Position numbers and translations under genes: made by a program
Shown: positions 6,560 through 13,775 of the stretch, piece after piece
Numbering within the stretch: the first letter of the stretch is position 1
Layout: every line of letters starts with the position of its first letter
Assembly: GCA_017429465.1 (NCBI GenBank)
Contig: JAFROU010000016.1
Coordinates: forward strand, 1-16,092
Reading direction: 5' to 3'
DNA length: 16,092 bases
Source of the DNA: Candidatus Saccharimonadota bacterium
Lineage (GTDB): Bacteria; Patescibacteria; Saccharimonadia; Saccharimonadales; Nanosyncoccaceae
Notes under the pieces: generated by a model
Seen by the model: only the letters and a program-made list of their open reading frames with translations
The model's database searches: none
What the model was told of the DNA's origin: nothing

Positions 6560-7325
6560 TATTATCTTTTTTGGAAACGGCCCACTTGCTGATGTCGCCC
6601 TTTCGGTCCTATCTCAGCACTTTACTATCCTTTTTCACGCTCGCACCAAAGAAGATCTAACCACTGTTAAAAACATAAAGGCTAAAAACCCAGAAGCCAT
6701 CGGTGTCTTAGCCTCTTTTGGCGTAATCATTAAAAAAGACGTACTCGATCTATTTGAGCCAGTTGGCATTCTTAATATTCATCCATCACTATTGCCAAAA
6801 TATCGTGGTGCCTCACCGATCGAGTCTGCAATTATAAATGGCGATACCGATTTTAGCGTTTCCGTCATGAAACTCGTACCAGCCATGGACGCCGGTCCAG
6901 TCTATTATCAAACCACATTAAAAGACCTTCCAATTGACAAAACTGCCATTTATGAAGCGCTTGCCACTGCTGGCGCAGAGTGGATTGTACAAAATATTTA
7001 TACACTACCTACACCTGTAAAACAGGACGATTCGCAAGCTACCTTCACTACCAAATTTGACAAGTCTTCATCGACCTTAAATCCTTTGAACAAAACTGCC
7101 GAAAAAGTCTTCCGCCAAATCGTGGCTTACCAATATTTTCCAAAACCAAAATACACGTTCTTTGGACTTGAATGTATCATCTTAAAAGCCCACGTAGCTG
7201 ATACTGCAGAAACCGATCTTTCGATTTGCTGTTCTGATGGGAAATACGTTATCGTTGACCAACTCCAACCAATGAGTCGCAAACCAATGGACGCTAAATC
7301 CTTCCTTAATGGTTATAAGAAATAG
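6549..7325 (+). CDS. fmt: Methionyl-tRNA formyltransferase, short
   Basis: Transfers the formyl group of 10-formyl-tetrahydrofolate to initiator Met-tRNA. The 258-residue protein has an N-terminal nucleotide-binding-like strand (IIFFGNGPLAD). The catalytic trio is N76 and H78 (NIHPSLLPKYRG, 76-87) and D114 (AMDAGP). The C-terminal OB-fold part is reduced (about 90 residues), so the protein is shorter than E. coli Fmt (315). The ATG at 6549 overlaps the end of def by 11 nt and gives MKTNIIFFG, the expected family start; the upstream in-frame codons are part of def. It has no own promoter and is co-transcribed with def. Other formyltransferases (PurN, ArnA) share the fold, but the SLLPKYRGASPI motif and def linkage favour Fmt. 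Confidence 0.92.
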   Translation: MKTNIIFFGNGPLADVALSVLSQHFTILFHARTKEDLTTVKNIKAKNPEAIGVLASFGVIIKKDVLDLFEPVGILNIHPSLLPKYRGASPIESAIINGDTDFSVSVMKLVPAMDAGPVYYQTTLKDLPIDKTAIYEALATAGAEWIVQNIYTLPTPVKQDDSQATFTTKFDKSSSTLNPLNKTAEKVFRQIVAYQYFPKPKYTFFGLECIILKAHVADTAETDLSICCSDGKYVIVDQLQPMSRKPMDAKSFLNGYKK

Positions 7326-7343
7326 TCTAAGACACTCAGACTA
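7323..7343. terminator. Possible hairpin between convergent fmt and DUF5663-like gene
   Basis: TAGTCT (7323-7328, including the fmt stop) pairs with AGACTA (7338-7343) around a 9-nt loop. The stem is only 6 bp with one or two G-C pairs. On the minus strand it is followed by a T-rich stretch inside fmt, on the plus strand only by TCAATT. It could be a weak shared terminator. Confidence 0.3.
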
Positions 7344-7637
7344 TCAATTAAGAATCTGGTCTCTATTAGCACTGATTTCGGACTTAAGCTCTTCTATCAC
7401 AGCCATTACTACGTGCTCATAGTCTGGACGGTGCAATTCTAGCCATTGTACGGCTTTTTCTTTATCTTCTATCTTCGAAAACTCTTCTAACTGGCTATCC
7501 GTCATACCATCACTGATACGCTGTCCAATGCGTACCTGCAATTCTTCTTCTACATAATCAAGGAAGGCCTGCTTTTCATTCTCTGGCATAGCCGAAAGAC
7601 CCATTTCCGCCAGAAAGTCATTGTCTAGTCTCATCAT
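7344..7637 (-). CDS. DUF5663-like small protein (copy 1)
   Basis: About 97 residues, charged and mostly helical (LDNDFLAEMGLSAMPENEKQ at the start). It resembles the DUF5663 family found in CPR bacteria: an LxxxGL-type N-terminus, a KQAFLDYVEEELQVRIG helix, then a C-terminal helix pair ending in a WLELHRPDYEHVV-type segment. The family has no known function. The start is one of two tandem ATGs (7637 or 7634); AGGAGG at 7642-7647 favours 7637. A GTG further upstream (7655) would place the ribosome site inside the gene and is rejected. It has its own consensus promoter within the end of infB. A second member of the family lies at 13025-13330. Confidence 0.7.
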   Translation of the reverse strand: MMRLDNDFLAEMGLSAMPENEKQAFLDYVEEELQVRIGQRISDGMTDSQLEEFSKIEDKEKAVQWLELHRPDYEHVVMAVIEELKSEISANRDQILN

Positions 7638-7658
7638 TTTGCCTCCTATTTGCACCTA

Positions 7659-7687
7659 ATTATAATCTAAAGCGTTTTCTTTTTCAA
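7659..7687 (-). promoter_or_regulatory. Promoter of DUF5663-like copy 1
   Basis: Minus-strand TTGAAA (7682-7687), 17-nt spacer, TATAAT (7659-7664). It overlaps the last codons and stop of infB. Predicted start is near 7652, leaving a leader of about 15 nt with AGGAGG. Confidence 0.75.
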
Positions 7688-9439
7688 TTCGCGCGTAAAC
7701 ATCTTCAAGCGATCGCCAATTTCAAGTTGAATCTTATGTTCAGTCTTAAGTGCCAAACCACCAATTTCACCCTCTACAAGCTCTTTCACGTCAATCTTTT
7801 CTTTCTGAACGCTTTCAACTTCGACTTCTCCAAGATAAGTCTTGTTGCGAATCACACGCGCCTTCATACCAGCTGATACACGGCCTTTCAGCACTTCGCC
7901 ACCAGCAATAATCGAGGTCTTTTCAGTACGGAAAACACCCTCAACTTTCAGTTCCCCAGTGTCTTCCTCAATTACTTCAGCATCAAGCAAATCTTCCATC
8001 GAATGTTTAGCATCATCTAGGAGTTCATAAATGACCTTATATATACGAATCGGCACGTTATTGCGAGCTGCCATCTTAGAAATATTTGTTGGTACCGTCA
8101 CGTTAAAGCCATAAATCACAGTATTTTCACCGGCACCCATATAAACGTCATTTTCGTTAACATCACCAACACCGGTTGAAACAATATTTAACGTAATTTC
8201 ACCCTTAGTATCAATTAATTTCAAAGAATCCACTACGCTCGTAACAGAACCGAGCACATCGCCCTTAATAATGACATTGAAGATCTTTGAATTATCTGCC
8301 GTGTTCATCATGCGAAGCAAATCACTAGATGTTACATTAGCCGAAGCCATCTCATCACTGTGCTCTTGAGCGTTCAATAGTGCCATCTTGCGAGCAGTCT
8401 TTTCGTCCGAAACCTCCACAAAACGATCACCAAAGTTTGGCAGTTCCTTAAAACCAGTCACGGTTACTGGAGTTGATGGCGTAGCTTTACCTTTTGGACG
8501 ACCTTTAAAATCTAACATCGTGCGAACCTTACCATAAGAAGAGCCAGCAACGATAAAATCGCCTACTTTTAATTCCCCGCCAGTTACTAGCAGGTTCACC
8601 ACTGAGCCGCGACCAACTTCCATATGGGACTCAATCACTAAACCTTCTGCCGGAATATCAACATCCGCCTTTAATTCTTCAATATCAGCGGTAAGAAGTA
8701 TCATATCAAGCAGTTTATCAAGATTCGTGCCTAGTTTCGCTGAAATTGGCACCATAGTAATATCTCCACCCCATTCTTCTGGTTGTAAACCATGCTGAGA
8801 GAGGTCAGCCATCGTACGTGGAATATCAGCGCCTTCACGGTCAATCTTATTAATCGCTACAATAATCTTAGCGTTAGCGCTCTGGGCAAACTTAATCGCC
8901 TCAACTGTTTGTGGCTTTACGCCATCATCAGCCGCCACCACAATCACCACAATATCCGTTAACATTGCGCCGTGTTGGCGAATTGCAGCAAAAGCCTCAT
9001 GTCCAGGCGTGTCTAGAAAAGTAATCATACGGCCTTCATGTTCAAGCTGATAAGCTGAAATATGCTGAGTAATACCGCCAGCCTCACCTTCCACTGTCTT
9101 TTTATGGAGTAAAGTATCGAGCAACGTGGTTTTACCATGGTCAACGTGTCCCATCACCGCCACCACTGGTGGGCGAGAGACCGCCTTATCAGACAATTCA
9201 TGATGAAAATCAGACGTCCTGGTTGAAGTGTTTTTACGCTCTAATTTAACATTCTTTAAGCCTAATTCTTCAATAATAATAGTGGCAGTTTCGAAATCTA
9301 GCCTCTGGTTAATCGTAGCCATGATGCCATTTTTAAATAACTCACCGATCAAAGATGTCACTGAAAGCCCAAGGGCTTTAGCAAGTTCATCAACAGTAAT
9401 TGAGCCAGCAATCTGGATAATTTTCTCTTGATTTTCCAT
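7667..9439 (-). CDS. infB: Translation initiation factor IF-2
   Basis: GTPase that brings fMet-tRNA to the 30S subunit and promotes subunit joining. The roughly 590-residue protein has a short IF2_N-type domain (about 5-60). The G domain follows: G1 GHVDHGKTT (97-105), switch I GGITQHI (121-127), G3 DTPGHE (143-148), G4 NKID (197-200) and G5 SAKL (233-236). The C-terminal beta-barrel and C2-type domains come after. It lacks the long N-terminal extension of E. coli IF-2 (890 aa). The ATG at 9439 follows AAGGAGA (9445-9451) by five bases; the open frame upstream to 9472 lies in the leader. It depends on the fmt product, encoded nearby. Confidence 0.96.
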   Translation of the reverse strand: MENQEKIIQIAGSITVDELAKALGLSVTSLIGELFKNGIMATINQRLDFETATIIIEELGLKNVKLERKNTSTRTSDFHHELSDKAVSRPPVVAVMGHVDHGKTTLLDTLLHKKTVEGEAGGITQHISAYQLEHEGRMITFLDTPGHEAFAAIRQHGAMLTDIVVIVVAADDGVKPQTVEAIKFAQSANAKIIVAINKIDREGADIPRTMADLSQHGLQPEEWGGDITMVPISAKLGTNLDKLLDMILLTADIEELKADVDIPAEGLVIESHMEVGRGSVVNLLVTGGELKVGDFIVAGSSYGKVRTMLDFKGRPKGKATPSTPVTVTGFKELPNFGDRFVEVSDEKTARKMALLNAQEHSDEMASANVTSSDLLRMMNTADNSKIFNVIIKGDVLGSVTSVVDSLKLIDTKGEITLNIVSTGVGDVNENDVYMGAGENTVIYGFNVTVPTNISKMAARNNVPIRIYKVIYELLDDAKHSMEDLLDAEVIEEDTGELKVEGVFRTEKTSIIAGGEVLKGRVSAGMKARVIRNKTYLGEVEVESVQKEKIDVKELVEGEIGGLALKTEHKIQLEIGDRLKMFTRELKKKTL

Positions 9440-9486
9440 TGGACTCTCCTTTCTTTTGCGATAAAAAAGCAAAACCTACTCTATAT

Positions 9487-9515
9487 ATTCTACCATAAAC
9501 ACCTAAAAAAGTAAA
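9487..9515 (-). promoter_or_regulatory. Promoter of infB
   Basis: Minus-strand TTTACT (9510-9515), 17-nt spacer, TGG-TAGAAT (extended -10 at 9487-9492). Predicted start is near 9479, giving a leader of about 40 nt that carries AAAGGAGA. It lies in the 83-bp gap between the giant acidic gene and infB. Confidence 0.6.
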
Positions 9516-9522
9516 AACTTAC

Positions 9523-12500
9523 CTAAAGACTAGTCTTTTTACCAGATTCTTCAAGCCATTTCAAAAGATTCTTTGAGAGAGGAACATATTTTCCGTCTAT
9601 ATCGGCATCTAATTCGTTAATAGAGATAGCATCTTTAGCCCAATCGCTTAGACTGTTCCACCAGCTTTCGTAACGTTCATTACGCTCAGAACTATCTAGA
9701 TCATCGTGTTCATTTAGCATGAAGTCAACGCCATTTTCCCCGATTAACCCAGCCGCAGAATTAATTTTATCTGTCTGCAACGAACGTCTAATAGCCTCTA
9801 AGCGCTCTGCATCGCGACTCTCGGCCGAACCTTCACCACGAGCCGTACTACCAGTCGTATCGCCGCCAGACTCGCTATCAGTAGAGTCACCAGCGTCGGC
9901 AGCCTCACCGTCACCAGTTTCTTCGCTAGACTCATCTTCTACCGACCCATCCTCCGACCCCGCCTCGCCAGTTGTTTCTGGCGCAGGTTCAACTGGAATA
10001 TCTTCTTCATCCCCTTCTATTCGTTCAGCATAGCGGGATGGGGCAATAAACTCGCGTGAGACAAATGGCAGTGATAAACCACCATAGTTAACTGCTCCAG
10101 CCACGGCCTCTGTTTTATTGTAGCCGACTACATCAAATACTGAATCAAAGCCATGCGTGGTCACTAAAGCTTCAAACGAAGTCTTAGTACCACTACCAAC
10201 TACAGTCGAAAGTGGAATCACGTGCTGTGTACCGAGTGCATCCACACCATTATCATAAACTACCTGGAAAGTACCACCACTAAAGGAGCGGCCACTTGCA
10301 AATTGGTCTAGAATCTCTGAATCAAAGATTAAGTTTCCATTAGCATCCACGCCAGAAGAAGGAATTTCAATTGCTCTTCCACGCGTACCACCAACCGTCA
10401 AAAAGGCTTTAATTTTACCGTCAGCCACTGCCTGTTTGTAATCAATCTCTCCACCTGGATAAGTCGATTTGCCACCCATCTTAGCCACAAAGCTCGAGCC
10501 ATCCTGACCCCAGTGGATACCAAGCTCATTCCCATCTGCGCCCGCCGTACCATTATTAGCCCAAGCATCACGTGTAATTGTAGTCGCACCTTCATAGTTA
10601 TCGATGTTAACATTTTGCATTTCCGTTCCAGTTGTTGGAATTGACCTCTCGGTCACCGTATAACCTTCAGCTCTCAGACTATCAATTTCGCTTTGGTTGA
10701 GTTTTACGCCAGTTGCTTCCGCGCCAGTTATTGGGACTGTACGTTCGCCCCTAAACCTTAATAAACCAGCTAACATCGTGTTTTCGGCATCTGGATTATT
10801 TTCATAATTAAACACCCTGTCAAACACGCCGTATTTATTTGGATCAAAGATAGCTGCAATTTCCTGCGTTACCGCCATGGTACCAAAGGCCACTGCGGTT
10901 GTCTTTAATCCCTGTTTAAACATACGGCCAACGCGAAGGCTACGAAATGCTCTTTCCTTCGCTCTGACACCTTCGTCGCCACCTCGAATCTCAGCAATCG
11001 CTTCCGCCGACATCGCTTCTCGCGTCTCATCAAACCTCGCTCGATCCTCTTCACTTAGTCCATGCAGCGCCTCAGAAATGGCAATATCAAGTGCTAAGCG
11101 TTCATCGCCACATTTAGCCGCGTCAGAATAGCTAATCAAGTCTTTACGTTCCTTATCGCTAAACTGAATACGTGCCTGTGCTTCAATCACTGCCTTCATC
11201 ACAGCATCAGTATCGCCACTTTCTACGGCAGAATTAATCGTATCAGCTAGCTCAGTCGCTGGGCGCATCTCATAAATCGTACCAGCCACTTTTTGCTCAT
11301 AACGTGCGTTTCTGCCTTCAGATTGACCTACTTCCATACCAGTAGCCATATCACGCCATAATCTAGCTCGATCCTCACCTACGCGGTTACGTTCGCGCAT
11401 GGCGGCAAAAATCCCAGCCGCCGCCGCACCACCAAGTGGTATTGCTACTCTTGCAGCACTACTTAGACCCATCTTACTAAAGTAACCCATCGCACCAGCT
11501 GCCGTTGCAATCGCTTCCGGTGGAACTATCCTACCGATACGTGACCTTTCAAAGGCATCAACAATCCTATCAATACTGTCACGATGTTGTTCAGTTCTAA
11601 CACCGTCACGCGCCTCGCCATTAATAACCTTAAAACCCTCCATCACTTGTTCTAAAGCTAGACCATGACGAACTCGATTACGGGCTTCCAACGCAACCTC
11701 AAAGATATTATCAACCATTACTCCTTCGCCGTTAGCTCCAGAATCGGCTCTTAGTTTCGCTTTTGCCTCATTAATCTGTTCTCGTAGCTCATGTTTCAAT
11801 CTATCTTCGTCTTCATCTTCTCCAGCTGTTGCAAATTTCTCAATTATAGAACGAATTTCGGCCGTGGTTTCCTCATTTTCGTCAAAGATTTTTTCACCAG
11901 CGTTCTCGTGCACAAACGTCTCGTAATCGTCCATCGCGCCACGAACAAAACGATCAATTGTCGATTTGCGGTCTGTGCGCCAATCTGCATCCGAAAGGTC
12001 GCCTCCTTCACCGTTCTGTTTCTTCACTATTTCTTGGAAGGCATCACGTTCACTCTTAATAATGTAGCCCTTTTTGCCAATACCATTTAGCCACCATTTT
12101 TTGATAAATTTAGAAGCTGACACCTTCTCTTGCCAAGCCTTTTCGGCAATATCGTGCGCAGCTTCGCGCGCATCCTTATCAACATTCAAATTAACTACTT
12201 GTAGCGGAATCTTAAACACATCATCGTCGCCCTCATCCTCCGATTCGTCCTCCCCATCATCATCACCCTCACCGCCGTCGTCACCTTCGCCACCATCCTC
12301 GCCAGATTCATCTTCGTCTTCTCCAGTACCTTCATCTGATTCATCTTCGTCTTCGCCTGCACCCTCTCCAGTATCTTCTCCGCTACCCTCATCATCTTCA
12401 CCAGCATCGTCTTCGCCGCCATCTTCACCGGCACCTTCAACTCCAGCGCCAGCCATTGCTGTCTCACCAATCTTCAAATTTTCTTCTAACCACCTTTGAT

Positions 12501-13023
12501 AGCTCTCTTCACTCTCATATTTAGCACGCATCTTATTTAAGATATTTTCAATCTCTTCATCTGTATATAGCGGCTTATCAGCACCAATTTCCTCTATATT
12601 GCGCGTGCGATGCATATCGCCCTCAATCACCTTAGAACGTAATCTATCCTCATAATCCTTCATCTTCTTATCGACATAGTCGACATAATCCGGAAAATGA
12701 CTAAGATATTTATTTCTATTTAAGCGATCACCATATTCTCGACTTGTTTTATCATCACTTGTCCTTGGGTATCGATCAAAATTGCCAAAAGTGCGTTCTT
12801 TTGGCCCACCACCGCTAGCTGGGTGGTCGTTAATGTTTCGCTCACCTGCAAAATCATCTTCATCACCATATCTAGGTTTTAACCTTTTATCATACTCTTC
12901 CCAAGTGATCTCACCATCCTCAATTTCGGACATTGGCTTTTCATCTTCATGCAACTTCGCCCACTTCTCGTAAAGCTCGCTATCATCGGTGCTTCCGCTC
13001 TCAAAATCTGGCCTCTCACTCAT
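9523..13023 (-). CDS. Giant acidic protein of unknown function (1166 aa)
   Basis: I do not recognise a known domain. Residues 1-190 are charged and mostly helical, with no signal peptide. Residues 192-268 are an Asp/Glu/Gly low-complexity run without any Lys or Arg. Residues 275-500 are charged helical sequence. Residues 500-541 and 706-726 are the only hydrophobic stretches, Ala/Gly-rich, possibly two membrane segments or buried helices. Residues 760-990 look beta-rich with Gly/Asn/Thr. A second acidic Ser/Glu/Gly linker spans 1001-1070, and a helical, Trp-containing C-terminus follows (1075-1166). If membrane-bound, the two segments would put N- and C-terminal parts on the same side. It starts one base after the stop of a DUF5663-like gene, with only a weak GGA upstream, so the two are probably coupled. 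A large scaffold or envelope protein is possible but unproven. Confidence 0.85.
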   Translation of the reverse strand: MSERPDFESGSTDDSELYEKWAKLHEDEKPMSEIEDGEITWEEYDKRLKPRYGDEDDFAGERNINDHPASGGGPKERTFGNFDRYPRTSDDKTSREYGDRLNRNKYLSHFPDYVDYVDKKMKDYEDRLRSKVIEGDMHRTRNIEEIGADKPLYTDEEIENILNKMRAKYESEESYQRWLEENLKIGETAMAGAGVEGAGEDGGEDDAGEDDEGSGEDTGEGAGEDEDESDEGTGEDEDESGEDGGEGDDGGEGDDDGEDESEDEGDDDVFKIPLQVVNLNVDKDAREAAHDIAEKAWQEKVSASKFIKKWWLNGIGKKGYIIKSERDAFQEIVKKQNGEGGDLSDADWRTDRKSTIDRFVRGAMDDYETFVHENAGEKIFDENEETTAEIRSIIEKFATAGEDEDEDRLKHELREQINEAKAKLRADSGANGEGVMVDNIFEVALEARNRVRHGLALEQVMEGFKVINGEARDGVRTEQHRDSIDRIVDAFERSRIGRIVPPEAIATAAGAMGYFSKMGLSSAARVAIPLGGAAAAGIFAAMRERNRVGEDRARLWRDMATGMEVGQSEGRNARYEQKVAGTIYEMRPATELADTINSAVESGDTDAVMKAVIEAQARIQFSDKERKDLISYSDAAKCGDERLALDIAISEALHGLSEEDRARFDETREAMSAEAIAEIRGGDEGVRAKERAFRSLRVGRMFKQGLKTTAVAFGTMAVTQEIAAIFDPNKYGVFDRVFNYENNPDAENTMLAGLLRFRGERTVPITGAEATGVKLNQSEIDSLRAEGYTVTERSIPTTGTEMQNVNIDNYEGATTITRDAWANNGTAGADGNELGIHWGQDGSSFVAKMGGKSTYPGGEIDYKQAVADGKIKAFLTVGGTRGRAIEIPSSGVDANGNLIFDSEILDQFASGRSFSGGTFQVVYDNGVDALGTQHVIPLSTVVGSGTKTSFEALVTTHGFDSVFDVVGYNKTEAVAGAVNYGGLSLPFVSREFIAPSRYAERIEGDEEDIPVEPAPETTGEAGSEDGSVEDESSEETGDGEAADAGDSTDSESGGDTTGSTARGEGSAESRDAERLEAIRRSLQTDKINSAAGLIGENGVDFMLNEHDDLDSSERNERYESWWNSLSDWAKDAISINELDADIDGKYVPLSKNLLKWLEESGKKTSL
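9814..10023 (-). repeat. Acidic Ser/Glu/Gly/Thr low-complexity linker
   Basis: Encodes residues about 1001-1070 of the giant protein, dominated by Glu, Asp, Ser, Gly and Thr and joining the beta-rich region to the helical C-terminal domain. The nucleotide sequence is a degenerate run of short TCT/TCA/CCA-type units on the plus strand. Confidence 0.7.
12220..12450 (-). repeat. Asp/Glu/Gly low-complexity tract with 33-bp direct repeat
   Basis: Encodes residues 192-268 of the giant protein. Plus-strand GATTCATCTTCGTCTTC occurs at 12305-12321 and again at 12338-12354, a 33-bp (11-codon) period that gives GEDEDES twice in the protein. Flanking sequence is built of degenerate TCATCN and TCGCCN units. 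The spacing is a whole number of codons, so slippage here would keep the frame. Confidence 0.85.
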
Positions 13024-13024
13024 G

Positions 13025-13330
13025 CTATTGTCCGTTGCTTAGATAAAAGTTGCGAAACTGCATCATAGTCTGAAGGGATATCTGTTGTAAATCTATTCCC
13101 GATTTGGCAATAAATTCTGAAGCTTGTTCGTTTGTATAGAGCGGATCGTCTAAGTTTTTTGCTAGCTCAACCGCCTTGTCTTCTGGCAAAGCGTTAATCG
13201 CAGCTCGGTCAATCTGATTCATCAACTCTTGGAGCATTTGAGTTTTTAGTTCTTTTTTAACATCAGGATCAAGGTCCGTTATTCCCTTATCAACTAACAA
13301 TTGCTCGATGAATTGTTCAACATTATCCAT
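13025..13330 (-). CDS. DUF5663-like small protein (copy 2)
   Basis: A 101-residue helical protein. It starts MDNVEQFIEQLLVDKGI, followed by a KKELKTQMLQELMNQI helix, an acidic loop and a C-terminal helix pair. Length and helix pattern match the other small protein at 7344-7637, and both read as DUF5663-type; sequence identity between them is low by eye. AAAGG lies about seven bases before the ATG. Its stop is one base from the start of the giant acidic gene, so the two are likely one operon and may work together. It contains PLYTNEQ, close to PLYTDEE in the giant protein (residues 151-157). Function unknown. Confidence 0.7.
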   Translation of the reverse strand: MDNVEQFIEQLLVDKGITDLDPDVKKELKTQMLQELMNQIDRAAINALPEDKAVELAKNLDDPLYTNEQASEFIAKSGIDLQQISLQTMMQFRNFYLSNGQ

Positions 13331-13362
13331 TTAATGACCTTTCTTCTTATGCTTCTATCTAT

Positions 13363-13392
13363 ATTATAAGACAAAAAACGATGTTTTAGCAA
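13363..13392 (-). promoter_or_regulatory. Promoter of the DUF5663-like / giant protein operon
   Basis: Minus-strand TTGCTA (13387-13392), 18-nt spacer, TATAAT (13363-13368). It diverges from the tRNA-Asn promoter, with the two -35 boxes only about 20 bp apart. Confidence 0.6.
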
Positions 13393-13412
13393 TAAGATTG
13401 TCGCTTAAAACA

Positions 13413-13442
13413 TTGCGCCTTTTTCAAAAAATGTGCTATAAT
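13413..13442 (+). promoter_or_regulatory. Promoter of tRNA-Asn
   Basis: TTGCGC (13413-13418), 18-nt spacer, TGC-TATAAT (-10 at 13437-13442). Predicted start is near 13449, five bases before the mature tRNA. The -10 lies between the arms of a 7-bp inverted repeat (13431-13437 and 13447-13453). Confidence 0.7.
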
Positions 13443-13453
13443 AAGAAGCACAT

Positions 13454-13528
13454 TCCCGGGTAGCTCAATGGTGGAGCAAGAAGCTGTTAACTTCGAGGTT
13501 GCCGGTTCGAGCCCGGCCCCGGGAGCCA
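13454..13528 (+). tRNA. tRNA-Asn (anticodon GTT)
   Basis: The cloverleaf is complete. The acceptor stem is TCCCGGG (13454-13460) with CCCGGGA (13518-13524). The D arm is GCTC/GAGC with a 7-nt loop. The anticodon loop CTGTTAA (13484-13490) has GTT at 13486-13488. The variable loop is 5 nt, and the T arm is GCCGG-TTCGAGC-CCGGC (13501-13517). The discriminator is G, and CCA is encoded (13526-13528). The outermost anticodon-stem pair is an A-G mismatch (13479/13495). It reads AAC and AAU codons. Confidence 0.97.
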
Positions 13529-13563
13529 AGATTGAGTTTTTGACATTGATGATAACGTATTGA

Positions 13564-13596
13564 AAGGCTCTAACAGATTACAGTTGAGCCTTTTTT
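13564..13596 (+). terminator. Intrinsic terminator after tRNA-Asn
   Basis: AAGGCTC (13564-13570) pairs with GAGCCTT (13586-13592) around a 15-nt loop, and the T run continues to 13596. It lies 36 nt downstream of the tRNA and is on the plus strand. Confidence 0.85.
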
Positions 13597-13654
13597 GGTC
13601 GATTTTAAGGTTCGAAAATAATAGTTTCAAAATCTTGTTCTTTTGCTCTGGTTT

Positions 13655-13775
13655 CGAACTTTCAAATATTGTTCGTGCCTTTGAGGCTAATGCAAATGGT
13701 AGAGAAATTTTGCTTGCCCCTGGTCAAACCATTATTGAAGCCGTCCCAACTTACGGTGCTATTGAATATAAATAA
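13655..13775 (+). pseudogene. Possible 3' remnant of an unidentified gene
   Basis: The frame ending in TAA at 13773-13775 encodes about 39 residues with coding-like codon choice (residues such as NANGREILLAPGQTIIEAV and a PTYGAIEYK end). The frame stays open upstream to a TTG at 13560, but that start lies inside the tRNA terminator and the intervening sequence reads like a shadow (many Phe/Leu). No ribosome site precedes it. I do not recognise the protein. It could be the C-terminal stub of a gene truncated by rearrangement next to the tRNA, or chance. Confidence 0.3.

Noticed and set aside
9525..9538. Palindrome AAAGACTAGTCTTT at the end of the giant gene
   Set aside because: It has no loop and no good T run following on the minus strand, and it lies in the last codons; probably chance.
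12220..12450. Repeated short units considered as a CRISPR-like array
   Set aside because: Units are degenerate, lie within a long open frame, and have no conserved repeat-spacer pattern.
12074..12499. Plus-strand Ser/Pro-rich open frame opposite the acidic tract
   Set aside because: It is the mirror of the Asp/Glu/Gly repeat on the coding strand, with no ribosome site or promoter; the composition is a by-product.
9523..13023. Giant protein as a secreted adhesin with a signal peptide
   Set aside because: The N-terminus is strongly acidic and hydrophilic with no hydrophobic core; the only hydrophobic stretches are internal (500-541 and 706-726).
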